Shown here one piece after another: positions 31,283 to 43,000 of a stretch of DNA of 64,000 bases (positions are counted from its first letter, which is position 1; every line of letters begins with the position of its first letter). The notes under the pieces were generated by a model that was not told where the DNA came from, did not search any database, and was given only the letters and a program-made list of their open reading frames with translations. The position numbers were made by a program, and so were the translations under genes. Source of the DNA: Voacanga thouarsii (taxonomy: Eukaryota > Streptophyta > Magnoliopsida > Gentianales > Apocynaceae); NCBI GenBank assembly GCA_026120185.1, contig JANUWF010001783.1, positions 4,061,001 through 4,125,000 of the forward strand, read 5' to 3'.

Positions 31283-33226
31283 GTGGACAATTGGCAGTTC
31301 AGCATGGCTATGGAAATCTAATTTTGGATAGTGATTCCTAGACAATGGTCTTCAAGCTTTCCTGTTTGGAGGAGAATTCCTTGTATCTGGATTATTACGT
31401 TATGTAAATTTTGTGAAGGGTTATAGATAAAAGTTATACTGTAGATTCATAATTCAATAATAGGATGTCATATACTAGTATAAACTTAAGCATATGTCTG
31501 TGCTTCAGTTTTGATCAATTTCAATTCAGTGATTAGACGTTTCCCATAAAACCTCAAAGATAAATTGTCTGGAACTGGAAATCAGCTTTTGTCTATTTGG
31601 AATAAAACTTCTGAAACAGCAATAACAGAGAGTCAGCATGCTAATTCATACTTTTCCTCATTCTGTGTTACATCAGACTGCCATTCTCTGTGCATCCCAA
31701 TTCGCGATTTTTGGCTATTTCCTTTCTTTAAGTTGTTGCTGCTAGTCAAGTGCAGTTCTGTGCATAGATTAGATCAGCCTTTGACAACAATTGAACTTCA
31801 CCTCTTGGCCAGTACCTTCTGATGTTGCCCTTGATAAACCGCCAGAATAAATGCTCACACTTGAGTGATTCATGAGAACCTCCATTAATTAGGTCTGTTT
31901 TTCCACCTCGCGTGAATGCCAAAGAGTCCATTGCCAATCCACCATCCTGCAACAAGAGATTCTCCAATTAGTTAAAGACTGGCCAATAGCAACCATGCAA
32001 TGCACGAATGTGCCCAGTCTGTACCGGATAATGTAATTATTCTTTTAAAAAATAACATTCATATCTAACCATAAAATTAAAAAAAGGACAAAAATTGTGT
32101 ATAGAAATGTGAAACATGAGTCTACTCGGATTTTTCAAAATCCATGCATAGATGTATTAGTGCATCAGTACATGTATATCCAGAAAACAAAATATATCAA
32201 TGATTTAGTGCCATAACCATGTAAAATATATTTACAATGAACAAAATATATGTAATCAGTGCAAAAAACTAAACAAAATCCAATGCAAAAACATCAGCAC
32301 CAATTTTATCTGAAACAAAGGCTACTTATAGAATTAGTTACATCAGTGCCTTTTTCCTTTTTCAAATGCTGAGATTTTGCAGCATCTTCTTTTTGATTGA
32401 GAACAGAAAAAAATTATAATGTTCAAAACATATAATGACAAAATTATTAATTGGAATTAACAGTAGACATGATTCTGAAGCTTGATTAACTCTTTTTATT
32501 TTTGTACAATAAGTATTACAAAAGAGAATATAAACATTTGGATACAGAATTCGGTGCGGGGAGGCAGGGGGGGGGGAGGTGTTGAAGAAGAAGAAGATTC
32601 AAACACGGCATACAGAACAACAGAAAGTGAAAAAAAAATAAGCTGAAACCCGATTAGCAGTTTTTTCAGCTTCAGTGAAAGCCAAACTTCCCTGCCAATC
32701 CAATATCCTGCAACAAGAGATTCTCCAATTAGTTTAAGAAAATGTGAAGTGCCTCCAGGCATAACCATTCTTTCACCCAGAAGCATCTCTCAGTTACACG
32801 CTGAAGCCACTAAATTTTTTCTAGGTTAATTATCACCATTGTTAGAGATGAGCCTCTAATCAATGCCACTGATTCAAAATGAATAACAAAATGTCAGTAG
32901 AGTAATTTCTAATGGTTAATGCAGCCATCGACTATTTATACATTTTTCTCTGCAAGAAATTTTTTTAATTTACCCATTTATTGAACAAATTAAGGAAGGA
33001 TTCCTCACCCAAAAGAAGATCCAATGTCTACAGGAAAAATGGTACAGGCAGATAATTTTTCAACAATAGAGACATCTGCTCATTGTCAGAGTTAATTGAA
33101 TCAGTATGGACTCCAACCTGAAGTGCACTTCTAAATGCTATTCTTGAATGAAATTAGTGCACACCTGAAAATTGCTCAGCTGTAAAGGTGCTGCTCATGT
33201 ATTCCAGGACAGCAAGAAAACCCACC
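31283..33226. other. Intergenic: downstream of NAC and C2-GRAM genes (convergent)
   Basis: The two flanking genes converge here, so this should hold both 3' untranslated regions. Minus-strand open stretches at 31746-31967 and 32496-32786 show no family I recognise. A 42-bp direct repeat (31932-31973 and 32693-32734) and a G-rich run near 32567-32580 are the only structured parts I see. Confidence 0.5.
31932..32734. repeat. 42-bp direct repeat, copies 31932-31973 and 32693-32734
   Basis: Both copies contain TCCTGCAACAAGAGATTCTC followed by CAATTAGTT, with two mismatches overall. On minus each reads as ...TCTCTTGTTGCAG/G, a good 3' splice-site shape, about 760 bp apart. Confidence 0.8.
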
Positions 33227-36200
33227 TTAGCTACTAGCAAAAAGAATCTCCCTTTCAACCAATTGTAATATTTTCTTCATCCAATTTGTAAACATTCTTA
33301 AAATATTCCTAGTTATTCTCTGTTCAAACATGGTACTTCTCAGCCACGCCACACCAACAAAGAAAGAACAATTGCAAGCCCCAAAAGAATGGGAAGCATT
33401 TTCAATCTCTTATCTCAGCAGTACCTGTATGCAACGAAAGTGGCACAAAAAATTCTTGTTTAAACATGCTTTGCTTAGCAAAAACCAGACAATAAGAATG
33501 ACTTCTTCTTTTTTTATTTCTTTCTCTTCCACATTCTTTCATATGAAAAGGTGTCAAGAGCAATAAAAACTTTACTTACACGAAAGTGATCACCAAATGG
33601 GATATTATGAAGGGTCATAATCTCATTTACAACCCAACCATCACCAGTGGAAATGGGAATTTTTTGCTGTGTGCAAGTAACCTCTCCTCCAAAAACTGAA
33701 ACATAATGGTTGAATTTGTATGATATATGTCTTTCAAAGACATCAGAGTTCGCAGGTGTCCAAGCAGTGGTGATATAGTTTAGGCAACCGGACTTGCTCA
33801 TCACGTCATGCTCCAAGTCTCCTCCCTCAAACATCTGCATAAGTGGTCCCCCCTGCAGTATTGCCCCCAAAATTTTAGCAGCTATAAATTCTGGCTCTTC
33901 ATAACTATAAATTCAAATGAGAAAATTAATTGCAAAAATAAATTTTGAGTATTAGCAGACAAATCAAGAAAACTGCTTGAAATAAACAAATTAAAGAGTC
34001 AAAAATCCATGGCTCAAGGCAAAGAGAGAATATGATCAACCAACTTTATTAAACCAACAAGCGAAGTACGTACTGTCCATTGTATATGACTAGAGCTCAC
34101 ACAACCTAAGATGAACTCAGAGACTACTGCTGTTCTCAAGGACAGCTCTAGTTTTTGGGTGGCTTTATTGTCAAATCTAGTACAAAGCTCTTTCTCAAAA
34201 TGGAAATTTTCCTTTTCCGCACTCAGAAACTTCAAAACTTGACCCATCCTTTCTGTGGTTATTGTCAAATCACATTGGAGCATGGAAGCAACAGAAGATC
34301 CTCATCAAACTTTTTGTGTAATTTACTTTTGAATCTAGCCAAGTCTCAATTCACAAGAATAAAAGATTGATAATGGACCACTGACCTTGATGGGAAGCTC
34401 TACAGTTAAAACCTTGGACAATTTTGTATCTTCAACAATTGAATAAGATCCTGAGTCTTCAACCAAAGCAGGCTTATATCTGTATCCTGCAGCTCCTCTG
34501 CTTTTTGAACTCTCTCATCAGGAGCCAATGCCCTTGTTCTCCACAATGCCCTAATCATCCTGGGAGCAGAAATCATTTTTACAACTAAAAGGGATGAGCC
34601 ATATTCAAAACAACTATAAGACCATAGAAAAGCATTTGACAACATCAAAACCTGGTGGCAACGTTGAAAGACACAAATGAATGAAAATAGAAATGCAGCC
34701 TGCCTTCTTCATCTTGAGATTTTGCACCATGTCTAGCATCAATGCCATGATCCTTATGCAAAATTATCGCAAGCAAAGGGCTTCCTACTGTTCTGACGAA
34801 TAGCGGAAGCACATGAATATCTTCAATGTCTTCCCATAGAAAGAAGAACTTGGTTTTGTGCCCAAACATGTTTGCATAAAAACCAACAATTCTAGCTGCT
34901 AGAAAAAGTCGTCCCTGTAACAAGCAAAATGGGCTCTTCAAATTAAGTAGTTGTTTATTGACTTTTGAGAAAAGTGCACTGGAAGAAATGGGAGTGACGG
35001 GAAGAGGTAGTGAAGAGGGTAGAAGGGAGTAAGTCTTACAAATGGGTTTCAGATTGTTATCAATGATCCAGCCTGTATGGAAGTTGTGGGAATATTTACT
35101 TTTCATAATGAGTTTAAATTTTCTTTTTCCCCCTCAAGCTGCTAAAGGAAACAATACCAATGGTATCCTAGCTGGAAACAATACCTGTAATGGCATCTTC
35201 TTTTCAGGGAGCATGAGAAATCGTTGAAGAGAAATTCTTCAGGTGGCAATCCAAAAATTTTCTGAAAGCTTGAATTCTTATGAGGCGAACGAAGGTTTAA
35301 CTGCCAAATCGAAATTCATGTAGGTCTTGTTCTTCCAAGTCAAAAACCCCACAAAGAAAAACAAGTAAAGTTGGAAACTATATACCTTCTTTCCCACTTC
35401 TTTTTCCATCTTATTTAAATAATCTCTAATTGTTTCAACTCCATTGGTGTTGTCCAAAACAATTCTTAAATGCAACTTTGATTGAGAAGACTGAACAAGT
35501 TTCCCCTCAAGGGGAACCCACATGTCTGCCAACTCCAGAGATGTATGCTTTAGGAAATTGATTTCAGCATGGCCAAGTGAGGAAGTTTGATCAAAGGGAC
35601 CGTCAAAATCAAATACTTCAACATCTAGAACCGAAGGTGGTTCCTCTGAGGCATCAAACTCAAGTATTTCTGTTTAAACATCATGTAAGCAAGCTATGAG
35701 AACCAATAAAATAATAAAGTGAAAGGTAGTGCACAAATGACAAATGAACAAAGTCTAAATATCATACCATTCCAGAGAGGATCAAGTGTTTGCAGCTTCA
35801 CTGAACTTGTCCTTGTTTTACCATTACAGGTAAAAACCACATAAGGGTCCGGGATTGATGTTGAATCTGGAAAAGCTATGTTCATACCCTCAACCAAAGC
35901 AACGGTAAGTACCCATCCAGCAGGACCAGCACCTTGAGCTTTGACTCCATGATCACTTCCTGTCATATGATTTTCTAGTTAAAGAAATGAAAATAACATC
36001 CATAGGATTCAAAATAATCCAACATATGTCGAACTGTAAGTTCTTACCTTTTTGAAGCCTAGTTTCTATAAAATGGGATACCATTTTATAAACCTGCTCC
36101 AATTGGATGACTAGGACACCACAGGTTATTATTTCCCCAACACTGTCGGGCAAATCAAGATAAACCTTGGAGCTTTTTTTGGCCAAAGCATATGATGTGC

Positions 36201-39141
36201 AGGAAGACATACAAAGCCATACAAATGGCAGAAATGACTGTCCAATTGAAAAGTACTCAGTTGCCAATATCCAAACTGATTGATGCTCTGCCTGCAAATT
36301 TGCAAGCATATGGTTTTTGTCTAACATATTTTCAGGATTTATTACTTTAAGACGTTGAGCTAGAAACTCAGAAAACTGATCAAAGCTCTCCTTCAGTCCT
36401 TGCCGAGCTCCTCCTTCAATCACGCCTCTCATCATAGTGGTTTGGTGAAAGTTAATTGCCCAGGATACCACAAGGTTGGTAGTTTCTTCTTCAGAGGATA
36501 GCTTTTGCCCTGATGTAATCTTGTAGAGTAAATCAACCTTAAATGTATTTCCATAAGGAACTTCTGGAGTATTGGTCTCAATAAAGACAGCAAATTCTCT
36601 TCCATTAGCCTTAATACAAGTCTGCTCTTCACTAGCTTTAACAGCCTTAACTAACTTTGTTGCTGCTTTGGTATAGGTAACAACTCGTGTTAAACATGAT
36701 CTTTCTTCTGATTTCCATGTCCAAGGACCCTCTTGAAAATCTGTAGTTCCCTGCAACTCTATCCAATCTCTCACTAATTGTGAATTGGGAGCAAAGAGAA
36801 GCATGTTAATTTCCTTTGGTGGTACTGCATATGTCTGATCCAGAAGAATGCCTCCCTGGAGATTCTCTGGCATTTCTCTATCTTCTTTGATTGACTGCAT
36901 CATTTCAATTAGTTCTTCAAAGCGAGAGTTTCTTTTCTGGTCCTCCATGAAATCTCCATTATTAGAAATGCTGGTCGAAAACTCATAGGAATCTTCATTT
37001 GTCAATGATTCTTCATTTTTATGGAAGAGTCTCTCCAGATGACCAGCAACAGTCTTCACCAAGTGGTTTCCTTCTAACATCTTCTGGGATGTAGCAGTGG
37101 GAAGAAAATTACCTTGAGGAGCATTATCGCTCCATTCACTGTGGCCGTCAACTCCGTTGTTTGGATGTACAAACAAGAGATGATCAGTTGATTCCTGTGC
37201 TTTCCCATGTAGAGAAAGAGTGAGAAGAATTTTTCCTGCACCCATGAGGTGAAGTGAATTGAAATAGCATCTTAGCCTAGTGACTAATCCATCTAGTCTA
37301 TCACATATCTAACTTGCATATTCGAGAGAACCCATATAAGTCTTCCTGTTTTTAACCAAATTTCTGGAATTTTACTGCTATAATAATTGTGACAGAGCAA
37401 GTACCAATTCAAATTGATTGAAAATAATTTTACTGCAGGATTGGGACAATATAATTTCCTGCTAAATACTAACTCCAGAGTACCAAGATGAAGCATTGTC
37501 AGGGTAGTTTAGTTTATGAACATAGACATCATTTGAGTGTACTGTTTGGCACAAGCGATAAGTAAAAATCCTATTCTAGCAGAAAGAGAACCAGCTTCGG
37601 TAGCATCTCTCCATGCCCTATAGCCACTACACTGCTTTAATCAAATGGTTTTTCACCTGTTTCTAAAACCTATGCTGAAAGCCAATTGGAGGACAAAAGC
37701 AGTATATGAATAGTCATTTTGCAGAAAAATGAATCCAGTGTCATTTTGCAGAAAAATGAATCCAGTGACTAGAAACGTTTCTATTCCCTACTTTCTGGTA
37801 TCAAGCTGTCTTGGTGACCAGCCCTTAACAATACAATTTCATTCTATGTACAAAATCCATCAAACTTTCGAGCCTCACACTTACAGGCTCTTATCCTTCT
37901 ATAGATATAAGCTCATAAAACATTAGCTTTTATTATTATATTATCAGACTTGTTAATTGCAATAAGAAACAACAATAAGATATTACTCAATCCATTCTCT
38001 TTTCTGCTCGAACTGACATTTTTAAAGCATCATGAGGTAGTCAAATAGCCATCTACAATTTTTCCACTGAATGCAAACTCTCTTTTGTTTTGAAAATCCT
38101 CGGGGTATAGTTGAAAAATTTGTTAAAGATTTTCGGGTAGAGCAATTTAGTTCACCCAACATTTTAATTTCATTTTGACTTAAATATCATATATTCAGAC
38201 GAAAGGCTCCAAGCCTTGGAGCTAAGTGAAATAGTCATAATCCGCCATATCGCCTATACCCCACCAGTTTCTCTCACCCTTAATGGAATGGTTCTCTTGG
38301 TTAAGCTCCACCCTAACCAAGTTCCTAAATCTGCCTTATTCCCCTGCAAACCAGTAAGCTGGTTTTCCAACACTGCTTAAAGTCATCCTCTTGATTCTAT
38401 ACTGTCCTCACCTGGGCTGACGGAAGGCCCAACAAAACCACAGGTATAGTCAGTAATTTAGCAGTCTAATGAATCTTTTATCCAAGACTCAGGAAACATT
38501 CCCAGTAACCCCTGAAATTCATTTTGCCTGAAAATTAGCATACCTCTGAGAAAAACAGCCAAAATTTTTACAGCATTGTTATAGAACTAAAACAGAGATG
38601 GCATTCGCATACAAGTCTCTGTTCAATGTCCAAGATTATCTTCTCCAAAAAATCAATAAATTCTGAGCAACAAATATGCAATGCATTACTTCAAAAGGCA
38701 CAACTCATCCAGATGATCAAAAAGAACAAAAATGTGAACAAAAGCAGGACTAGTGTTTCATTAAGCAGAGAAAAACAAGGAGAATCATACCAACATCTTT
38801 GTGAACTGATTTCAAACTCCTGCGTTTTTCAAGATTGAACCAAGTAGGGGGCAAATTCTGATTCTCCTCAGCAGTAACAGACCACAATGGAATCCTAACC
38901 CGACCCACCAAATCTTTAGACACGTTGAAGAACCTCGAGCCTCATTAAACTTGTATACAGAAACAACAACTTCAAGCTCCAAATCACGCACTCTAAACAC
39001 AAATTCTTCCTTCCAGACAGAGTTTTCCGAGTTCATCATCACCCTTGTCTGAGACTTAGCTCTCCCAACTTTCAACTTCACATACGAGTCCTTCACAGCC
39101 CATTCCCACCCCTCCAACAAATACACATAAAGCTTCATCAT
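33227..39141 (-). pseudogene. C2-VASt-C2-GRAM-VASt domain gene (nine exons) with three frameshifts and one stop
   Basis: Exons, from the start: 38791-39141, 36048-37235, 35768-35959, 35386-35669, 35185-35261, 34652-34914, 34386-34559, 33580-33852, 33227-33424. All introns I placed have GT/AG borders. Domains: C2 (MKLYVYLLEGWEWAVKDSYV), VASt in exon 2 (GPWTWKSEERSCLTRVVTYT), a hydrophobic segment, second C2 (VDPDPY-like IPDPYVVFTCNGKTRTSS), GRAM in exons 5-6 (KIFGLPPEEFL; FGHKTKFFFLWEDIEDIHVL), second VASt in exon 8. The layout fits plant C2-and-GRAM proteins of the At1g03370 type (~1000 residues), thought to bind membranes. Lesions: 1-base shifts near 38945 in exon 1, near 35200 in exon 5 and near 34480 in exon 7, and a TAA about five codons into exon 9. 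Exon 2 alone is open for 396 codons. This could be a recent pseudogene or a real gene with assembly indels. Start chosen at the ATGATG (39139-39141) because the C2 domain begins there. Confidence 0.85.
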
Positions 39142-39365
39142 TGCACACCTCGCAATACTAGAACAACTCATAAAACGAATACTATTTCTCTTCAATGGTG
39201 ATTTGGGGGTTGATAAAGTGAGCAAAAACTGACTTGTTCTTGAAGTTCTTGGTGGTCGTAGGAGGAGAGAAGATTATAGGTGAAGCCATGAAGAAACGTG
39301 GGGTTGGGTAGAAAGTGACACGACACGAGAGAGGTATGATGAGTATAGCAGCAAATTAGGAAACT

Positions 39366-39374
39366 ATGTGTGTG
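39366..39374. repeat. MULE target-site duplication ATGTGTGTG, left copy
   Basis: Identical to 40689-40697. Nine bases is the usual Mutator duplication length. Confidence 0.9.
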
Positions 39375-40688
39375 CGAAAATTCCGGAAAATGGTGCTATT
39401 TTCGCGCGGAATTCTGAGAGGGATAGCTAGAACCAGAATTCCGTTTATAATGAGGTCGCATTCGGAGAGATTGCATCGGAGGATGTGACCCATTAAGTAG
39501 AGGTCGCATTCTCTCATCGCAATTTCTTTTTTTTCTTTTAAATGGCCGATTTTGAGAGGGAATGCGACCTCAAGGACTGACAACCTCAAGCTGTGGTACT
39601 AGTCTCCCAATCTTTGAGATTTCTCTCCAAGGAAGACAAAACCCCGTGAGAGCAAGCTTTTTGAGTGTTGAAGGAAAGCTAAACACACAGGGCAGTTCCA
39701 TGGGTAAATGGCAACTCACCTTGAGTGCGTAGAGCTTACTCAGCAAGTTTAGTGCGGGAAACTGAGTGCTGTGCCTATTGAAATCCCATGATCCCTCACA
39801 TATGCACTTCAACTTTTGCAGGTTCTTAAAACTTCCGATTACCTTCTCTATGTTGCCATCTCCATGATGAAGAATTAGTGTGGAAACTTTCTGTGTACTT
39901 GACACGAAGGATTCCTCAGGCTGAAAAGTACGAAGCAATTCAAATTGAGAAACAAGTACATGCTTCAAGTGCCCCATCTTGAGAAGAATTTCTGGTAATT
40001 CTCCTGCAACTGTTCCACCATAAAGAAGCAAAGTTTCTAACCTCCAAAGGTTTTCTATTGATAATGAAACACAATTTATGCGTCCTCTAACAGCTAAGTA
40101 TCTTAGATGAACCAATAATCCTACAATTGCACGAGAAAACCTGTTGCGTAGCCAAAGTCTTCCTAAATCCAACACTCTAAGAAGTTTGAAGAGGTAAGGA
40201 AGGACAGAGAGATATTGGGGATAGGATTCAGAGGTTCTTTGGAAGACCGTTATAGATCGTAAGTATGGGTTATGACGCATTGGTTCAGAAAGCAAATGTC
40301 CAGGCTCAGAATGACATAGCCGATATGGCTTAGTTTTCATCAAGTCTCTTGATATCAGCAAAAAATTTTCGGCTTCAGCTTTCCTCCGGGAGAATTCATG
40401 CAAAAGATGATGAATACAACATGATTTCACCCCTCCATTGTATTTATATTTGGCAACTAATACTTGACTTCGTGCAATCAGATCTTGCAAGTAACCCTCT
40501 GCAACATTCTTCAAGCTCTCATATTCGGTTTTCTATATAAGTCCTTCTCTCAAAATCGCCATGCGACCTCAAAATCGCCAATTTTAAAATTAAAAAAAAA
40601 AATTCATTATAGAACATTTTAATTAAGATTGCAGCTGCCCCTATGTCGGAATTCGATGCGAAAATAGTACCATTTTCCAGAATTTTCG
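39375..40688. mobile_element. Pack-MULE carrying an NLR fragment
   Basis: Terminal inverted repeats of ~45 bp (39375-39419 and 40644-40688) start CGAAAATTCYGGAAAATGG on both sides, about seven mismatches. They are flanked by a perfect 9-bp duplication. Subterminal blocks also mirror each other, with CGATTTTGAGAG and GGTCGCAT motifs near 39480-39585 and 40545-40590. There is no transposase; the interior is a captured piece of a resistance gene. It lies ~235 bp upstream of the C2-GRAM start codon, inside what should be that gene's promoter. Confidence 0.88.
39570..40535 (-). pseudogene. NLR (CC-NB-LRR, R1-like) fragment captured in MULE
   Basis: An open frame of over 310 codons. It begins in the winged-helix end of the NB-ARC (EYESLKNVAEGYLQDLIARS), passes the MHD-equivalent motif as CCIHHLLHEFSRRKA, then a leucine-rich region: LLRVLDLGRLW, LLVHLRYLAVRG, LRRLETLLLY-like LWRLETLLLYGG, LPEILLKMGHLKHVLVSQFE, SFKNLQKLKCICE. 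It ends ...KIGRLVPQLEVV at the MULE subterminal repeat. So it lacks the coiled coil, P-loop and the last LRRs. It resembles the R1/late-blight-type NLRs common in asterids. The open frame suggests recent capture, but no complete NLR can be made. Confidence 0.88.
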
Positions 40689-40697
40689 ATGTGTGTG
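40689..40697. repeat. MULE target-site duplication ATGTGTGTG, right copy
   Basis: Perfect match to 39366-39374. Confidence 0.9.
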
Positions 40698-41035
40698 GGA
40701 GGGAAAGAGCGGAGGGCAGTTTGGTTTGGATTAATGTAGCCACGGCCCCGTTGGCCAACCAGCCAACTTCAACCGTAATCCTCCAACTACGGTTGGACCG
40801 TTTAGCCAACCCAAGGCTGCAGTTGAGATTTTTTATTTTTTTATTTTTTATTTTTTGAAATTTTTAAAAGTTTTTATGATTAAAAATAGTTAAAAATATA
40901 AGATATTAAAAAAAAGATTTGACTTAATTTTAATTTCATAAAATTAAGTTGCCTACATATCTAGGTATAGAGAAATCAAAATTCTCATAAATTTTTTATC
41001 TTTTAACCATTTTCTTACATTTACTGACATTCACT

Positions 41036-41790
41036 CTAGGTTGTACTTGTAGTTTCTCCAGTGTTTACATCCAAAAATTTGTCCAAATCCGGCTTTACAT
41101 TTTCATGTTGATGATTTTGGGTTCTAATCCTATCATCTAAATATGATTGAGTTTCAACAACTTCCGGTGCCATTCTTGAGCGATTTTCGCTCAAAATGTT
41201 TCTTCCAATACTAAAGACTTGTTCTACAGTAACAGTTGAAACGAGAACAACAAAAATCTCCTTAGCCATTAGTGCTACAGTAAGGAATTTATTCTCGTTT
41301 TTAACCCACCACTTCAAGATATCTAATATTTCTCCTGTTTCACTCTACTTGAAATCATAAGTTAGATATAATTCAAATTTCACCATGAATTTAAAGACCC
41401 TCTCAGTCATTTTGACCTTTCAAACATAAGAAGCATTACTTTGTTAAATCTTGAAAATTCGGATGTCGAAATATCAATAACTTGAGTTGTTTGGACGGTT
41501 AAACTATGCCTTCTAGAATATTCATGGCATAAGTCGTAAAGAATATTTCTTACATTAACTATTATACAATAAATATTAGGAGAACACGTAAAATCCTGAG
41601 TACTACTATCACCATGATCATTATTTTTTGAAAATAAATAATCATAATAATAAGTACGATAATCTTGTAAATCATCAATTCTCATACGTGGATCAAGAAT
41701 ATTAACAACTAAATTAACATCAGATATTTCTAAATAATATTTTAACTATTTATTTTTCATAGTATTAGTACAAGGAAACAAAAGAGCATC
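41036..41790 (-). pseudogene. hAT transposase C-terminal remnant
   Basis: From the right: KYYLEISDVNLVVNILDPRM, YSRRHS region, then YLTYDFK-stop, ILKWWVKNENKFLTVALMAK and EIFVVLVSTVTVEQVFSIGR, NILSENRSRMAPE. This is the end of the RNase-H-like domain, the DUF4413-type region and the hAT dimerisation domain (VSTVASE.AFS). Several stops and shifts are present (for example a TAG where WLKYY is expected). The N-terminal half is missing; the sequence is cut at ~41790 by the CACTA end. Confidence 0.88.
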
Positions 41791-42188
41791 GAGCTACTAA
41801 AATATAGGTTAAATACGACGACCAACAAGCTATCATATTAACTACAAACACCATTGTATTAGCTTAAAATGATGACTAAATGACATTTTCCTGACCGTCA
41901 TAAATATGTTCGTTATTTTTAAACTACGATGGCTATAAAACCATTTTATTAAGCTAATACAACAATTTTAGACGACGGCTTTATTAATGCGTCGTATATA
42001 TTCAACTCAAACGGTTTAAAGTAATGGTTCAGTAAAATGCCGTATTAAATCTAACAAACTGTCATAGTAGCTTACAAATATGACAGTTTTACAACTAAAA
42101 CTATCGTAGTTGGCAAACAAATACAATAGTATATAAACCCTCATATTTGTTGAATTTTTTAAAAAAATAATATTTTGGCTATGTAACC

Positions 42189-43000
42189 CTATCCATCTGT
42201 AATTTCAAACCAATACAACATGATTAACTCATTCAAGCCATAACATAATAAATACCAATCATACAACAAACACAATCTTCTCAATACTAAATAAATAAAA
42301 AATAATCTCCTCAATAACCAAATCATAAATAATCCATAATCTCCTAAAAAAGGAAGTAATACTACATAATAAGAAATAGGAAATGGAATATATCTATCAT
42401 AAGCAGTAGTGCATGTAAAACAAGAAGAAAATGAAAATATATCACTCATCACGAACAGTTTCAGTAGCATCGCATGATCCAATGTGTCAAGAAGTAAAAC
42501 CAATACTAGGAGATGCCATAGATGCACTAGATGGAGGTATAAGCATTGTAGCAAATGCACCTACATCAAATCTGTGAGATATACGTGACTCGTAAGCCTC
42601 TTGCTCACCTTGCATCTTAGATCGCATTTCAACTTGCATAATATTTCGCATAGTTTGCATACGTGGCTTGACCTCAGCGCTGACGACTTCGTCAACATTT
42701 CCAATACAAGTGGATAATTGACTAACTGAGGTTGGTGTTGGTTCTTTTCCCATACATCTAGCACAACCCCTATCAGGAACGAACAATCACCGGAAGATCG
42801 GATTTTTTGCTTTCTCAATGTACTCAGACTCAGGCAGTCCCTGTCACTCTGTCTCTAATCAATCCTACAAAATTAAGAAATAATATATCAAATTAATATT
42901 AGGTTAATGTTTTTGTCTTTGTCATAATTTAATAATTTAGAAAAATTATTCTTTGAAAATTACTTACAATTATCTCTATAGCCAAACTATTAGCCTGCCA
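42189..43000 (-). pseudogene. CACTA TNPA-like (transposase_24-type) remnant
   Basis: The readable parts are KEPTPTSVSQLSTCIGN and RNIMQVEMRSKMQGEQEAYE in 42487-42786. A PTPS-like motif followed by a Met/Gln-rich, possibly coiled, tail is typical of the C-terminus of CACTA TNPA-type proteins. Frames change within it, and the 43000-44300 stretch has only unclear similarity. Confidence 0.6.

Noticed and set aside
32567..32580. G-run as a G-quadruplex regulator
   Set aside because: It is one uninterrupted G tract with short neighbours rather than four spaced runs; low-complexity sequence explains it.
39139..39225. Upstream start of the C2-GRAM protein at 39225
   Set aside because: The extra 28 codons (LSTPKSPLKRNS...) match nothing in the family; the C2 domain begins at the ATGATG at 39136-39141.
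39570..40535. A functional NLR resistance gene
   Set aside because: It lacks the coiled coil, P-loop and most of the NB-ARC, ends abruptly, and both ends coincide with the MULE terminal regions.
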